Source of the DNA: Paenibacillus aestuarii
Lineage (GTDB): Bacteria > Bacillota > Bacilli > Paenibacillales > NBRC-103111
Length of the DNA: 58,005 bases
Direction of reading: 5' to 3'
Assembly (NCBI RefSeq): GCF_027789125.1
Contig: NZ_JAQFVF010000035.1
Coordinates: 1-58,005 of the forward strand
The stretch's first letter is position 1. Every line of letters begins with the position of its first letter. The notes under the pieces are model-generated. The model did not search any database. It was given only the letters and a program-made list of their open reading frames with translations, and was not told the DNA's origin. Below, in pieces: positions 1-8,490 of the stretch. The translations under genes were made by a program, and so were the position numbers.

Positions 1-72
1 CGACCGTTAAGCCCTCCAGCGTCGATGGTACTTGAACCGAAGGGTTCTGGGAGAGTAGAACGTTGCCAAGCG
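1..72 (+). rRNA. rrf: 5S ribosomal RNA, 3' part
   Basis: The first bases are the 3' portion of a 5S rRNA: the conserved stretch around CGACCGTTAAGCCCTCCAGC, then GATGGTACTTG, then GGGAGAGTAGAACGTTGCCAAGC. The 5' part lies outside the window. It is the last gene of an upstream rRNA operon and is followed at once by a small hairpin and two tRNA genes. The exact 3' end is estimated. Confidence 0.93.
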
Positions 73-75
73 AAT

Positions 76-97
76 GCCCACCTGGTGGGCTTTTTAT
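76..97 (+). terminator. hairpin after 5S rRNA
   Basis: GCCCAC and GTGGGC pair around a 3-base loop and are followed by five T. It may act as a weak terminator or as a processing hairpin, since the tRNA genes just downstream are probably co-transcribed with the rRNA operon. Confidence 0.6.
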
Positions 98-102
98 TAT
101 AC

Positions 103-187
103 GGAGGCTTAGTGAAGTGGCTAAACACGGCAGACTGTAAATCTGCTCTCTCCGAGTTCGGTGGTTCGAATCCATCAGCCTCCACCA
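103..187 (+). tRNA. tRNA-Tyr (GTA anticodon)
   Basis: An 85-base class II tRNA with a long variable arm, as expected for Tyr. The acceptor arms GGAGGCT and AGCCTCC pair. The anticodon stem-loop CAGACTGTAAATCTG carries GTA. The T arm contains GGTTCGAATCC, and the 3' CCA is encoded. Confidence 0.95.
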
Positions 188-196
188 ATTTCATAT

Positions 197-268
197 GCGG
201 AAGTGGCTCAGGGGTAGAGCATCGCCTTGCCAAGGCGAGGGTCGCGGGTTCGAATCCCGTCTTCCGCT
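197..268 (+). tRNA. tRNA-Gly (GCC anticodon)
   Basis: The acceptor arms GCGGAAG and CTTCCGC pair. The anticodon stem CGCCTTGCCAAGGCG carries GCC. The T arm is GCGGGTTCGAATCCCGT. CCA is not encoded, so it must be added after transcription. It sits 9 bases after tRNA-Tyr in the same transcript. Confidence 0.95.
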
Positions 269-283
269 TCATATGAAGAAACC

Positions 284-315
284 AGCAAACATCCAAGTTT
301 GCTGTTTTTTTGTTT
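284..315 (+). terminator. terminator of the 5S-tRNA transcript
   Basis: AGCAAAC pairs with GTTTGCT around a 6-base loop and is followed by an uninterrupted run of T. This is a standard intrinsic terminator ending the rRNA/tRNA transcript. Confidence 0.85.
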
Positions 316-328
316 TACCACGGACATC

Positions 329-1708
329 CTAGTGGATGATTCGGGTGATCTGTTTCTTTTTCCATGACCAGCGGTAATAAGCATACTGCAAGGCCAGGCT
401 GACGAAGAACGCGATCGGATAGGCGGTCCAAATTCCTTGTATACCCAGACTGGTATAATTGGAGAACACAAAGGCTGCCGGCACTTCCACACACCAGATC
501 GAAATGACGCTGAAGATCGTCGGCATCAATACGGTTCCGCTGGCCCGCATAATCGAAGTTACAATCATGGCATGCCCATAAATCAGATAACTCCATAAGG
601 TAATCATAAGCAGGCTATGCGCGATTTGGATCGTTTCTTGACTGGTGAGGAACCAGGATAAAATATTTTCCGAGAAAAGATAAACGAGTAGAATGAGAAT
701 GCCGCCGATCAAGTAGTTCAGCAGTAGGCCGGTGCGCAGCACTTTATCCAGCCGTTCCAGTTGATTAGCGCCTATAGCTTGCGCAGCAAAGATAGACACG
801 GTAATCCCGATGCTTATCGCAGGCATGGACACGTAACTGGCCACTTGATTGACGGCGCCGTATGCTGCGGTAGCATTCGAACCATAATGATTCACGAAAG
901 CAATAACGGCAATCTCCGATAGCGAGACGAGAATCATATTCACACTGGATGGAATCCCAAGGCGCAGCAATAATTTGAGGATGGCAAAGTCCATCTTGAG
1001 ATGATGCGCTGTCGCGGCGTCGAACCGGAGCGTATGCTTCGTTTTTTGCAGATAGAACAGCAGTAAAATGAAAGTGAATATGGTCGAAATGACCGAAGCG
1101 TAAGCCGCTCCATAAAGGCCAAACGCCGGTAATCCAAGCCAGCCAAAGATGAGGACGGGCAATAAGAGCAAATTAAGTGCTGTGCTGACAAGAAGCGAAT
1201 AAAAGGGTGTCTTCGAGTCGCCTGTTCCGCGCATGAATGTCGTATAAGCAAAGTATAGAAATAAAAAGGGCATAGACCAGAACAAAATCCGCGCGTAATG
1301 AACGCTAACCTCAATGATATTCGCCGGTGTACCCAACCAACTCATGATATCCCAGGTGAAAATCCCCCCCAACAGCGACAGCACGATCCCCAAAATAAAA
1401 GTGAAGGTGAGCGTCGTGCCGACAACAGCTTTTAATTTTTCTTCGTTGCGCTCCCCGTAAGCTTGGCCGATTAAGATCGCACTGCCGGAACCAATCCCAA
1501 TCGTAAAGGATACCAACAGGAAAAATAAGGGGAAGAACGACGAAATCGCGGCTAAGGCGTCTACGCCATAATAACGTCCAACAACGACACTGCCTACCAA
1601 TTGACCGATCGATTGCAGAGCATTGCTTAAAATCAAGGGCATCAAAAACATAAACATAGTTCGAAGCAAAGGTTTGGTATTTGCTTGACGGATCACTTGC
1701 GCTTCCAA
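329..1708 (-). CDS. MATE family efflux transporter
   Basis: A 459-residue polytopic membrane protein of the multidrug and toxic compound extrusion family, which uses cation gradients to export drugs or metabolites. The two homologous halves typical of MATE are visible: segments with PLILSNALQSIGQL and VVVGRYYGVDALAAIS near the N-terminus, and a second set with IAVIAFVNHYGSNATAAYG after about residue 250. The start chosen is TTG at 1708, because AGGAG lies 8 bases upstream; an upstream GTG at 1750 has no ribosome site. A good promoter lies about 90 bases upstream. It converges on the tRNA terminator. The substrate cannot be read from sequence. It is a relative of the MATE gene at 40646-42043. 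Confidence 0.9.
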   Translation of the reverse strand: MEAQVIRQANTKPLLRTMFMFLMPLILSNALQSIGQLVGSVVVGRYYGVDALAAISSFFPLFFLLVSFTIGIGSGSAILIGQAYGERNEEKLKAVVGTTLTFTFILGIVLSLLGGIFTWDIMSWLGTPANIIEVSVHYARILFWSMPFLFLYFAYTTFMRGTGDSKTPFYSLLVSTALNLLLLPVLIFGWLGLPAFGLYGAAYASVISTIFTFILLLFYLQKTKHTLRFDAATAHHLKMDFAILKLLLRLGIPSSVNMILVSLSEIAVIAFVNHYGSNATAAYGAVNQVASYVSMPAISIGITVSIFAAQAIGANQLERLDKVLRTGLLLNYLIGGILILLVYLFSENILSWFLTSQETIQIAHSLLMITLWSYLIYGHAMIVTSIMRASGTVLMPTIFSVISIWCVEVPAAFVFSNYTSLGIQGIWTAYPIAFFVSLALQYAYYRWSWKKKQITRIIH

Positions 1709-1794
1709 TGTAAAAACTCCTATCTGTGGTGTAGTGTTTTTTTTGCTCACCTATGTCGGAGGAGATAAGTAAACAAATTTATGAATCATCTATT

Positions 1795-1823
1795 ATTATA
1801 TGAACAAAACACAATTATGTCTA
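1795..1823 (-). promoter_or_regulatory. sigma-A promoter of the first MATE gene
   Basis: On the minus strand, TAGACA (-35, 1818-1823) and a perfect TATAAT (-10, 1795-1800) are separated by 17 bases. It directs transcription toward the MATE gene and leaves an 80-base untranslated leader. Confidence 0.75.
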
Positions 1824-1865
1824 TAAAATAAAACCCATTCCAAACCTTAACAGTTCGTGATGGGT
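1824..1865 (-). terminator. terminator after the response regulator gene
   Basis: On the minus strand, ACCCAT (1860-1865) pairs with ATGGGT (1833-1838), followed by a T-rich tract. It ends the kinase/regulator transcript directly before the promoter of the next gene. The stem is only 6 bp, so it is moderate. Confidence 0.5.
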
Positions 1866-1881
1866 GATAGGCATGAATCTT

Positions 1882-3393
1882 TTATATATGTAAGGCTCGT
1901 TCCCGCAGCTCTGAAGGGTAAAAACCAAAGTACTCGCTAAACAGCTTGGTAAAATGCCGTGTGCTATGATAGCCGACTTTCTCAGCAGCCTCTTGCACCT
2001 TCATCGCCGGATGCTTGAGAAGCAACTCCTTGGCTTTCAGCATGCGCGTCTCCGTCAGAAATTTGACAAAGGTGACGCCCTGCTTCTTATGAAATAATGA
2101 ACTTAAATAATTGGGGGTCACATTGAACTCCCCAGCGATTTGTCCAATGCCGATGTCGTTCATATAGTTGTGGTTCACGTATTGAATAACTAACTGAATC
2201 CAGTCTCCTTGCAGCTTCTCGTCGGGGGAACGTTCAGAAAGCATTTTTTCACCGTGACTGAGCAGGGCGGCGAACCATTTCTCTGTATCGTCACGCAGGC
2301 TGAAGGAGATTTCAAAATCAATGGCACATTGAAGAAAATTGCAAACCGCTTGCACGACTTTTGCGTCATGCAGCAGCTTATCCGTAAACGCTTTCTTTAA
2401 GAAAGCGTGTTCCTTCGAATAATGGACATAGTCCTTCTCAGTAAACAGTCTGCACAGCGTTTCCAAGTGCTGGCCCAGCGCTTGAAGCTCCGTCTGTTTG
2501 TTCATTCGGACGACTTCCGGGTAGGGAAGGAACCGACCTGCCTGCACGCTGCGGGAAGGGGAACAAGCTTCAATAACCCGGAGCTGCTCGCTAATTTGCC
2601 CTAAGTCCGAGCTGGCCTCCGTCTGATAAGCCGTCAATAAGCAGGAGCTATTATTGAAAAGCGCAGCTTCGTGTTCGACACACTGATGAAACTCCTTACG
2701 CAAAGCAGCGGAGCTATTTAATGAAGAAGAGGCATCCCATGCCATGAACAAAGCAAGGTTTCCATTATGCAGCGTTGTGATCGCGAATCGGACACCTCGA
2801 TGCGTCAGTTTGCTCGCCGAGCATTGATGCAATACATGGACAAATCGAGCCCTTAATTCCATTTTTTTGCTTTCATTCAGGAAGCTATCGAGATAAAATA
2901 CAGTCGCTCTACATTGAAAGCTGCGATAATAAGCGCTGGTGTCCATATCTGCTACGGATTTGGCCCCTGTCGTCAACAGCAGGATATCCTGCTCGAAGTG
3001 CCGATTGGCGGCGGCCAAATCCTCGACATATGTCTCGTAAGCTCGACGGATACAGCTGTGCAAATCTTCTGGCGTCGCCGGCTTAAGCAAATATTCTTTG
3101 GCTCCCAGCTTTAAGGCGTTCCTCGCATAATCGAACTCGGCAAAGCCCGTCAGCACCACCCATTGCGTGGATGGGCAGCGGTCCTTAACGAGTTGAATGG
3201 CATCGAGGCCATTCAGCTTCGGCATGCGGATATCGACGAAGACGAGATCGGGGGCCAGCTTCTCCGCAAGCTCCACGAGTTCCTCGCCATTTTTGGCTTC
3301 GCCAACCACTTGAATCGGAAGCTCCAGCTCGCTCAGCATGCTCCGCAGGCTGGATCGAACCAGGCTTTCATCATCGGCAATGAGGACATTCAT
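1882..3393 (-). CDS. response regulator, YesN/AraC type
   Basis: A 503-residue two-component response regulator. The N-terminal receiver domain has the acidic pocket in LIADDES and the phospho-acceptor Asp54 in VFVDIRMPK. The C-terminal 100 residues form an AraC-type double helix-turn-helix (FNVTPNYLSSLFHKKQG, then AAEKVGYHSTRHFTKLF). The long middle part is the poorly conserved linker usual in YesN-like regulators. The start is ATG 3393, with AAGGAG 8 bases upstream; the in-frame GTG at 3402 lies between that ribosome site and the ATG. It follows the kinase gene by 12 bases, so the two are co-transcribed. By context it should activate the divergent sugar importer operon at 5331-17159. Confidence 0.92.
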   Translation of the reverse strand: MNVLIADDESLVRSSLRSMLSELELPIQVVGEAKNGEELVELAEKLAPDLVFVDIRMPKLNGLDAIQLVKDRCPSTQWVVLTGFAEFDYARNALKLGAKEYLLKPATPEDLHSCIRRAYETYVEDLAAANRHFEQDILLLTTGAKSVADMDTSAYYRSFQCRATVFYLDSFLNESKKMELRARFVHVLHQCSASKLTHRGVRFAITTLHNGNLALFMAWDASSSLNSSAALRKEFHQCVEHEAALFNNSSCLLTAYQTEASSDLGQISEQLRVIEACSPSRSVQAGRFLPYPEVVRMNKQTELQALGQHLETLCRLFTEKDYVHYSKEHAFLKKAFTDKLLHDAKVVQAVCNFLQCAIDFEISFSLRDDTEKWFAALLSHGEKMLSERSPDEKLQGDWIQLVIQYVNHNYMNDIGIGQIAGEFNVTPNYLSSLFHKKQGVTFVKFLTETRMLKAKELLLKHPAMKVQEAAEKVGYHSTRHFTKLFSEYFGFYPSELRERALHI

Positions 3394-3405
3394 GCTCTCC
3401 ACTCC

Positions 3406-5133
3406 TTATATCGGAATCAAAATGGTTACTAAGGTTCCCGCCCCCGGTGAGCTGGATAAATTTAACTCAGCCTTTTCATAAGACATTAACAATCTGGCTT
3501 TGACATTGGCAATCCCGATATGCTGCTGCGCGTCGTCAGGAGCTGCCTCGAAGCCGACACCGTTGTCAGACATTTCGATTCGCAAGCAACTTTGTTCATC
3601 GGCCCGCTCCATGGCGGCTGTGATGCGGACGACACACGGCTCATCGGACGGCTCTACGCCATGAATAATGGCGTTTTCCACAATTGGCTGCAGCAGAAGC
3701 TTCGGGATCGGGAAGGAGGCGGCGGCCTCGTCTAATTGGAAGATCATCGTTAATCTTTCATCAAATCGCAGCTGCTGCAGCAAGGCATACTTTTGCAGAA
3801 ACTCAAATTCATCCTTGAGCGTCGCTGATTGGCTATCTCCAAGAATGTAGCGCAGCATGCCGCTTAGGGAGAACACGGCCGCCTCCAGCTTTTTCGTCTC
3901 TCCGGCCCGGTTCAAGCCGATGATGCCATTGAGGGTGTTATATAGAAAATGGGGCTGAATTTGTGATTGCAGTGCGCGATACTCGGCATTGCGCTGAGCC
4001 AGAACAGCCTTGTATTCGCGATTAATCAACTCGTCCAGCTGATTGATCATTTTATTGAACGACTCTCCCAGCTGGCCGATTTCGTCCATATTGTTGACTG
4101 AATAGCGGGCTTCCAGATTTCCCTTTTTAACCTCTTTCATCACTTCCACCATGCGCTTGAACGGTGTGATGATCCAGCGAGAGAAGTAATGAAACATGAA
4201 GAAAGTGACAATCAGACTGACGACGGACAGCAGTACAGCGACGAAATAAATCCAACGGACTTTCGCTTTCACTTCGGCGCTCGCTAACAGAACAACGACG
4301 TTCCAATTCGAAGTGGCGAGCTTTTTTGAAACGGTTACATAAGACGGATTTTCAATAGTGTCCGGTGTATCACTTTGCTCAAGTTGACGCTTCATCTCCT
4401 GTGGAATCGGATGATTGGCATAGATGATCCGTTTATTCTCATCGAGGACGGCAATGATGGAGCTTACGTTGAAGGTGATGTCCTTCGTAATCTTCTCCAG
4501 GACGACGGTATCCGCATCCGCCAGAATGACAGCCAGAGGCTCTCGAGAATCAGGATCCTTGATCAGGCGCGCTACGGAAAAAACGCGGGACGCCTTGGAG
4601 TTGACGATGTAATCCTGCGGGTGGGAGCTGATAAAAGCGGCCTTGCCGTCGGCTTCAAGCGCTTTCTTATACCAGTCCTGTGTGGAAAATGGGTAGTCGG
4701 ACACCAGTCTGGATAAATTAGAACGGGAGGTCATGTACACGCCGCCGTTGCCGTTGGAGATCGTGATCGTGCTCAGAATATCATTGCGCGTATTGATCAA
4801 ATAATTCGGCATGGTGACGGATAAAGCTCTGTCCGTTTGCAATCGGGTGTAGGCGTCGGCATTCTCGTAACGGTTGCTGGCTTTCAGTTTCAGCGCCCGC
4901 ATGACCTCGTCGTTCAAATAAGGCGAAGAGGACAGGCGTTCCAAATCATCCAGATACGTCTCGATATTGAGTGCCAACGCGTTGATCGTTCCGGTTGTGA
5001 GCTTCTCGGTTTCTTTGGTAATCAAGCGTTCGCTAAAAAATGGAAGAACAAAAGCTAAGATAATGATCGGGGTAACGATGGACAGCAGGTAAATGCCGAT
5101 GAGTTTGAATCTCAATGTGCGGAAAAAGGTCAT
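3406..5133 (-). CDS. sensor histidine kinase, YesM type
   Basis: A 575-residue membrane sensor kinase. TM1 is at about residues 10-33, followed by a roughly 260-residue extracytoplasmic sensing domain (Cache-like). TM2 is at about 293-316, then a HAMP linker, then the His_kinase domain with the phospho-acceptor His in QSQIQPHFLYNTLNG, then an HATPase domain with N-box LLQPIVENAIIHG and G-box DNGVGF. The start ATG at 5133 has a good AAGGGAG site. It pairs with the YesN-like regulator 12 bases downstream. Kinases of this family sit beside carbohydrate ABC importers and sense extracellular saccharide, often through the lipoprotein; the divergent neighbour at 5331 fits. The ligand is unknown. Confidence 0.92.
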   Translation of the reverse strand: MTFFRTLRFKLIGIYLLSIVTPIIILAFVLPFFSERLITKETEKLTTGTINALALNIETYLDDLERLSSSPYLNDEVMRALKLKASNRYENADAYTRLQTDRALSVTMPNYLINTRNDILSTITISNGNGGVYMTSRSNLSRLVSDYPFSTQDWYKKALEADGKAAFISSHPQDYIVNSKASRVFSVARLIKDPDSREPLAVILADADTVVLEKITKDITFNVSSIIAVLDENKRIIYANHPIPQEMKRQLEQSDTPDTIENPSYVTVSKKLATSNWNVVVLLASAEVKAKVRWIYFVAVLLSVVSLIVTFFMFHYFSRWIITPFKRMVEVMKEVKKGNLEARYSVNNMDEIGQLGESFNKMINQLDELINREYKAVLAQRNAEYRALQSQIQPHFLYNTLNGIIGLNRAGETKKLEAAVFSLSGMLRYILGDSQSATLKDEFEFLQKYALLQQLRFDERLTMIFQLDEAAASFPIPKLLLQPIVENAIIHGVEPSDEPCVVRITAAMERADEQSCLRIEMSDNGVGFEAAPDDAQQHIGIANVKARLLMSYEKAELNLSSSPGAGTLVTILIPI

Positions 5134-5175
5134 AGCAACACTCCCTTATGAAAGAGAATACGGTCTTGGGGAGGA

Positions 5176-5206
5176 TTGGTCAACTTTATTTTTGATCAAG
5201 TATAAT
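5176..5206 (+). promoter_or_regulatory. probable promoter of the sugar importer operon
   Basis: TTGGTC (5176-5181) and a perfect TATAAT (5201-5206) with a 19-base spacer. The palindrome TTGATCAA (5192-5199) lies inside the spacer and could be a regulator site. The spacer is long, which fits a promoter needing an activator such as the YesN-like regulator. Confidence 0.55.
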
Positions 5207-5256
5207 GAATCCAGCATGTGTAGAAATGAGCGCATGGTCTGTTGATTTGGCACATA

Positions 5257-5270
5257 TGAAAGCGTAATCA
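5257..5270 (+). promoter_or_regulatory. cre-like site (CcpA operator)
   Basis: TGAAAGCGTAATCA matches the catabolite-responsive element consensus TGWAANCGNTNWCA at all but one position. It lies about 50 bases downstream of the proposed -10 box and before the lipoprotein gene, where bound CcpA would block transcription when a preferred sugar is present. Confidence 0.6.
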
Positions 5271-5330
5271 GCACTGATATTATTGGGGAAGTATAGAGGG
5301 TCTATACAAAACTCATCGAGGGGGATATGT

Positions 5331-6656
5331 ATGAGGAAATCAAAAGTGTTTACCGTATTGTCAGTCATGCTGGTTGCAGGAACCGTCCTGAGCGCATGCG
5401 GCAGCGGAGATAGCAGCAGTAGCAGCAGTGCCAGCGCCAGCCCGACTCCCGGAACGCCTGCTTCGACGGCGAAGAGCACCGACACAGGAAAGCAAGTAAC
5501 CCTTACGGTTGCGACAAATATTGTCGGTGAGCCTGCGAACGTGCTGCAGGGGATTGCAAAAAGTTTTGAACAAGAGAATCCGAACATTCATGTTGAATTC
5601 AGCGCCCCTGGCGCCGAGTACGAAAATATTATGAAGATTAAGATGGCGTCGAACTCGATGCCGGACGTATTCTCGACGCATGGTTGGGCGAAAATCCGCT
5701 ATGGCAACTATTTGCTCGATCTCAAAGATCAGCCTTGGGTAAGCCAACTGGATGCTAACATCAAACCGGCTGTAACCGACGAGAGCGGCAAAGTGTATGC
5801 GCTTCCGATCGATCAGGATAAATCCGGTCCTGTTTATAACGCTGATGTTCTTAATCAATACGGCATCAAGGTGCCGACCACGATTGAAGAACTGCTGCAG
5901 GCTTGCGAAGACATCAAGACCAAAAGCGGTGGCAAAGTGACACCGATTCATATCGGTGGCGCTGACAGCTGGCCAATCGGGCAATTTTTTGATTTCATGG
6001 CGAGTTCCTATTTTGTGAGCGGTAACAAAAGCTTTGGCAAGGAATTGAAGGATGGCTCCTTTGATTGGAAAAACTTTGATCAACTGCCGCAGATGTTCCT
6101 TGACTTGCAGAAAAAAGGCTACTTGAATAAGGACGTTCTGACAGCCAAGTACGATGATTCGGCCAAAGCGTTTGCGGAGGGCAAAGTGGCGTTCGGTTTC
6201 TACGGTCCTTTCCTCATCGAAGAAGCGAAGAAAACGAATCCGAATGTCAAAGGCGGCCTTATGCCGATCCAGGCTGCGGTTGCAGGCGATAAGACGACTT
6301 TTGCCGGCGGAGAGAAAACGACGTGGGGAATCTGGAAGGATACACCAAACGCAGAAGCAGCGAAGAAGTTCGTGGCTTACTATGCGAAGCCGGAAAATGT
6401 TGCGAAAGTGGCGAAAGCCCAGGTGCTTCCTCCGGGAATTAAAGGCGTGGCGGTGGATGCCGGAGACTTGACGAAAGATTTTGAGACGTACAAAGATGTG
6501 CCAGTGTTCCCTTACTTTGACCGGGAGTACTTGCCGAACGGCATGTGGGATGTGATGTGCAAGAACGGCCAGGATATGCTGGCAGGCGCTATTACTCCAA
6601 GTCAATTCTCGGAAAATATGAAAAAAGAATTTGATCGTCTGCGAGCAGCTAAATAA
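5331..6656 (+). CDS. sugar ABC transporter substrate-binding lipoprotein
   Basis: A 441-residue extracellular solute-binding protein of the family that feeds carbohydrate ABC importers. The N-terminal signal peptide ends in the lipobox LSAC, so the Cys should be lipidated and tethered to the membrane; a Ser/Ala/Thr-rich linker follows. The mature part has the family's pattern (NPNIHVEF, MPDVFSTHG, KVYALPIDQDKSG, FAEGKVAFGFYG). The start ATG at 5331 follows GAGGGGGAT; an in-frame ATG at 5283 lacks a ribosome site. It is the first gene of an operon with two permeases and two glycosidases. The ligand is probably an oligosaccharide but cannot be named. Confidence 0.93.
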   Translation: MRKSKVFTVLSVMLVAGTVLSACGSGDSSSSSSASASPTPGTPASTAKSTDTGKQVTLTVATNIVGEPANVLQGIAKSFEQENPNIHVEFSAPGAEYENIMKIKMASNSMPDVFSTHGWAKIRYGNYLLDLKDQPWVSQLDANIKPAVTDESGKVYALPIDQDKSGPVYNADVLNQYGIKVPTTIEELLQACEDIKTKSGGKVTPIHIGGADSWPIGQFFDFMASSYFVSGNKSFGKELKDGSFDWKNFDQLPQMFLDLQKKGYLNKDVLTAKYDDSAKAFAEGKVAFGFYGPFLIEEAKKTNPNVKGGLMPIQAAVAGDKTTFAGGEKTTWGIWKDTPNAEAAKKFVAYYAKPENVAKVAKAQVLPPGIKGVAVDAGDLTKDFETYKDVPVFPYFDREYLPNGMWDVMCKNGQDMLAGAITPSQFSENMKKEFDRLRAAK

Positions 6657-6661
6657 AAAAA

Positions 6662-6709
6662 GAATAGCCCGTAGATGTTGCTGCATAAGGTCTGCGGGTT
6701 ATTCCTTTT
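6662..6709 (+). terminator. attenuating hairpin between binding-protein and permease genes
   Basis: A 14-bp stem with two wobble pairs (arms 6662-6675 and 6691-6704, 15-base loop) followed by CTTTTC. The short T tract suggests partial termination or 3' stabilisation. That would leave more binding-protein mRNA than permease mRNA, a known pattern in ABC importer operons. Confidence 0.6.
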
Positions 6710-6728
6710 CATAAAGGATGGGAGCTAC

Positions 6729-7634
6729 ATGAAATCAGGAGGGCAACCGAGTCTACTGCGCCAATGGTTTAAATCATCTGCTGCGCTAAATATAATGTAT
6801 GTTCCCGCCATGCTGCTGTTTGCCGTTTTCATCTTTTATCCGCTGATTCAAGGGGTGAAAATATCGTTCACCAATTGGGACGGTTATTCACAGCATTATG
6901 CATGGGTAGGTTGGGACAAATATAAGATGATGGTTACGGATCAAAAGGTGCTGCTGACGATGAAAAATACGCTCATCTACGGTCTGGGAAGCACGCTGCT
7001 GCAAAATTTCCTCGGCTTGGCGTATGCCCTGTTCCTCGATCAGAAGATTCGGGGCAAGGGACTGATTCGTACCATTGTCTATCTTCCCGTCATTATCAGC
7101 CCGCTAATTATGGGATATATTTGCTACTTCTTCTTCCAATACGACGGCGGTGCTGTGAATGATGTACTGCTGCTGCTTCATCTGGAGCCTCTCGATTGGT
7201 TAGCTTCGGGGCCTCGCGCCGTATGGATCATCACCTTGGTCAATACCTTCCAGTACATGGGCGTTGCCATGATCATTTATTTGGCCGGCCTGCAATCGAT
7301 TTCGAAGGAGTATTATGAGGCTGCCGATATCGATGGGGCGCAGTCGGGCGCGAAGTTCAAGAACATTACGCTTCCGCTTCTCATGCCTGCTATCACCATC
7401 AACATTGTCCTCAACATCATTGGCGGACTCAAGTTGTTTGACGTCATCATGGCGATGACCAAGGGAGGTCCTGGCTATGCCTCGCAATCCTTATCGACGA
7501 TGATGTATAACTTGTATTTTGCTCGCCAAGATGCCGGTTATGCGGCAGCGCTGGGCATTGTCATGTTCATTTTTATCTGTTTCTTTGGTCTTACCGCCCT
7601 GTACCTGCTGCGAAGAAAGGAAGTGAAGATGTGA
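6729..7634 (+). CDS. sugar ABC transporter permease (first)
   Basis: A 301-residue inner membrane permease of the MalF/LplB type with six predicted membrane helices. The cytoplasmic EAA loop that docks the ATPase is seen as YYEAADIDGAQSGAKFKNITLPLL. The start ATG at 6729 follows GGGAGCTAC; the in-frame ATG at 6675 lies inside the upstream hairpin and has no ribosome site. Its stop overlaps the GTG start of the second permease, so the two are translationally coupled. No ATPase gene is in the operon, so a shared MsmX-type ATPase encoded elsewhere is expected. Confidence 0.92.
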   Translation: MKSGGQPSLLRQWFKSSAALNIMYVPAMLLFAVFIFYPLIQGVKISFTNWDGYSQHYAWVGWDKYKMMVTDQKVLLTMKNTLIYGLGSTLLQNFLGLAYALFLDQKIRGKGLIRTIVYLPVIISPLIMGYICYFFFQYDGGAVNDVLLLLHLEPLDWLASGPRAVWIITLVNTFQYMGVAMIIYLAGLQSISKEYYEAADIDGAQSGAKFKNITLPLLMPAITINIVLNIIGGLKLFDVIMAMTKGGPGYASQSLSTMMYNLYFARQDAGYAAALGIVMFIFICFFGLTALYLLRRKEVKM

Positions 7635-8449
7635 AGAAGCGTAGAAACGGACTGGCTTATTTCATTGCCGCTGTGATTTTTGTCATTCACATCATTCCTT
7701 TTTATGTGTTGATCAGCATGTCGTTTAAGCCGGCCCAGGACACGAGCAGCAAATGGGTACTGCCCAAAACGCTGTATCTGCAAAACTTCGCCGAGTCGTG
7801 GAAAGCGGCTCAGCTGAACAGAGCTATTTTGAATAACAGTATCATCACAATTTCCGTTGTCGTCTTCGTGGTACTCATCGGCGCGCTCGCCTCTTATCCG
7901 CTGGCAAGATATCAGACGAAATGGAATAACTTCATTTATACGCTCAGCATCTCTTGTCTCATTGTTCCTGCGCTCACCATCCTGGTTCCTTTGTATAAAC
8001 TTGTGGTGGATTTGCACGGGATTAACAGCTACTGGGCGATTATTCTCACGCAGGTGGCATTTGCCCTGCCGATTACGATTTTCTTATTTACAGGCTTTAT
8101 CAACTCGGTTCCCCGTGAGCTGGACGAGGCTGGTCTCATTGACGGCTGCAGCCGGTTCGGGATTTTCTTCCGGATTATTATGCCGTTACTCAAGACGATT
8201 ACGGCAACGGTCGTCATTTTGATCGGCGTTCAAGTCTGGAACGATTATCAATTCTCGGTATTTTTCCTGCAAAAAAAGCAAATGATGACCATTCCGGTTG
8301 CTTTATCCGGATTTATCTCGCAATTCCAAAGCAATGTAAATTGGGTAGCCGCAGGCTGCTTGATCGGCATGATGCCATTAACCGTGGTGTATCTATTACT
8401 GCAAAAATACTTCATCAAAGGCATGGTTGACGGCGCTGTCAAAGGGTAG
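7631..8449 (+). CDS. sugar ABC transporter permease (second)
   Basis: A 272-residue permease of the MalG/LplC type, partner of the preceding permease. Six membrane helices are visible, and the EAA loop reads ELDEAGLIDGCSRFGIFFRI. It starts with GTG inside the stop codon region of the previous gene (4-base overlap). The giant glycosidase gene begins 41 bases downstream, which supports one operon for import and extracellular breakdown. Confidence 0.92.
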   Translation: MKKRRNGLAYFIAAVIFVIHIIPFYVLISMSFKPAQDTSSKWVLPKTLYLQNFAESWKAAQLNRAILNNSIITISVVVFVVLIGALASYPLARYQTKWNNFIYTLSISCLIVPALTILVPLYKLVVDLHGINSYWAIILTQVAFALPITIFLFTGFINSVPRELDEAGLIDGCSRFGIFFRIIMPLLKTITATVVILIGVQVWNDYQFSVFFLQKKQMMTIPVALSGFISQFQSNVNWVAAGCLIGMMPLTVVYLLLQKYFIKGMVDGAVKG

Positions 8450-8490
8450 AGACATCCATTCAATGACGATTTATGAAGGAGAGGATACGC

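Noticed and set aside
5361..6686. A 441-residue minus-strand frame
   Set aside because: It is antisense to the sugar-binding lipoprotein gene, which has a clear lipobox, family motifs and ribosome site. The antisense frame shows no recognisable domain.
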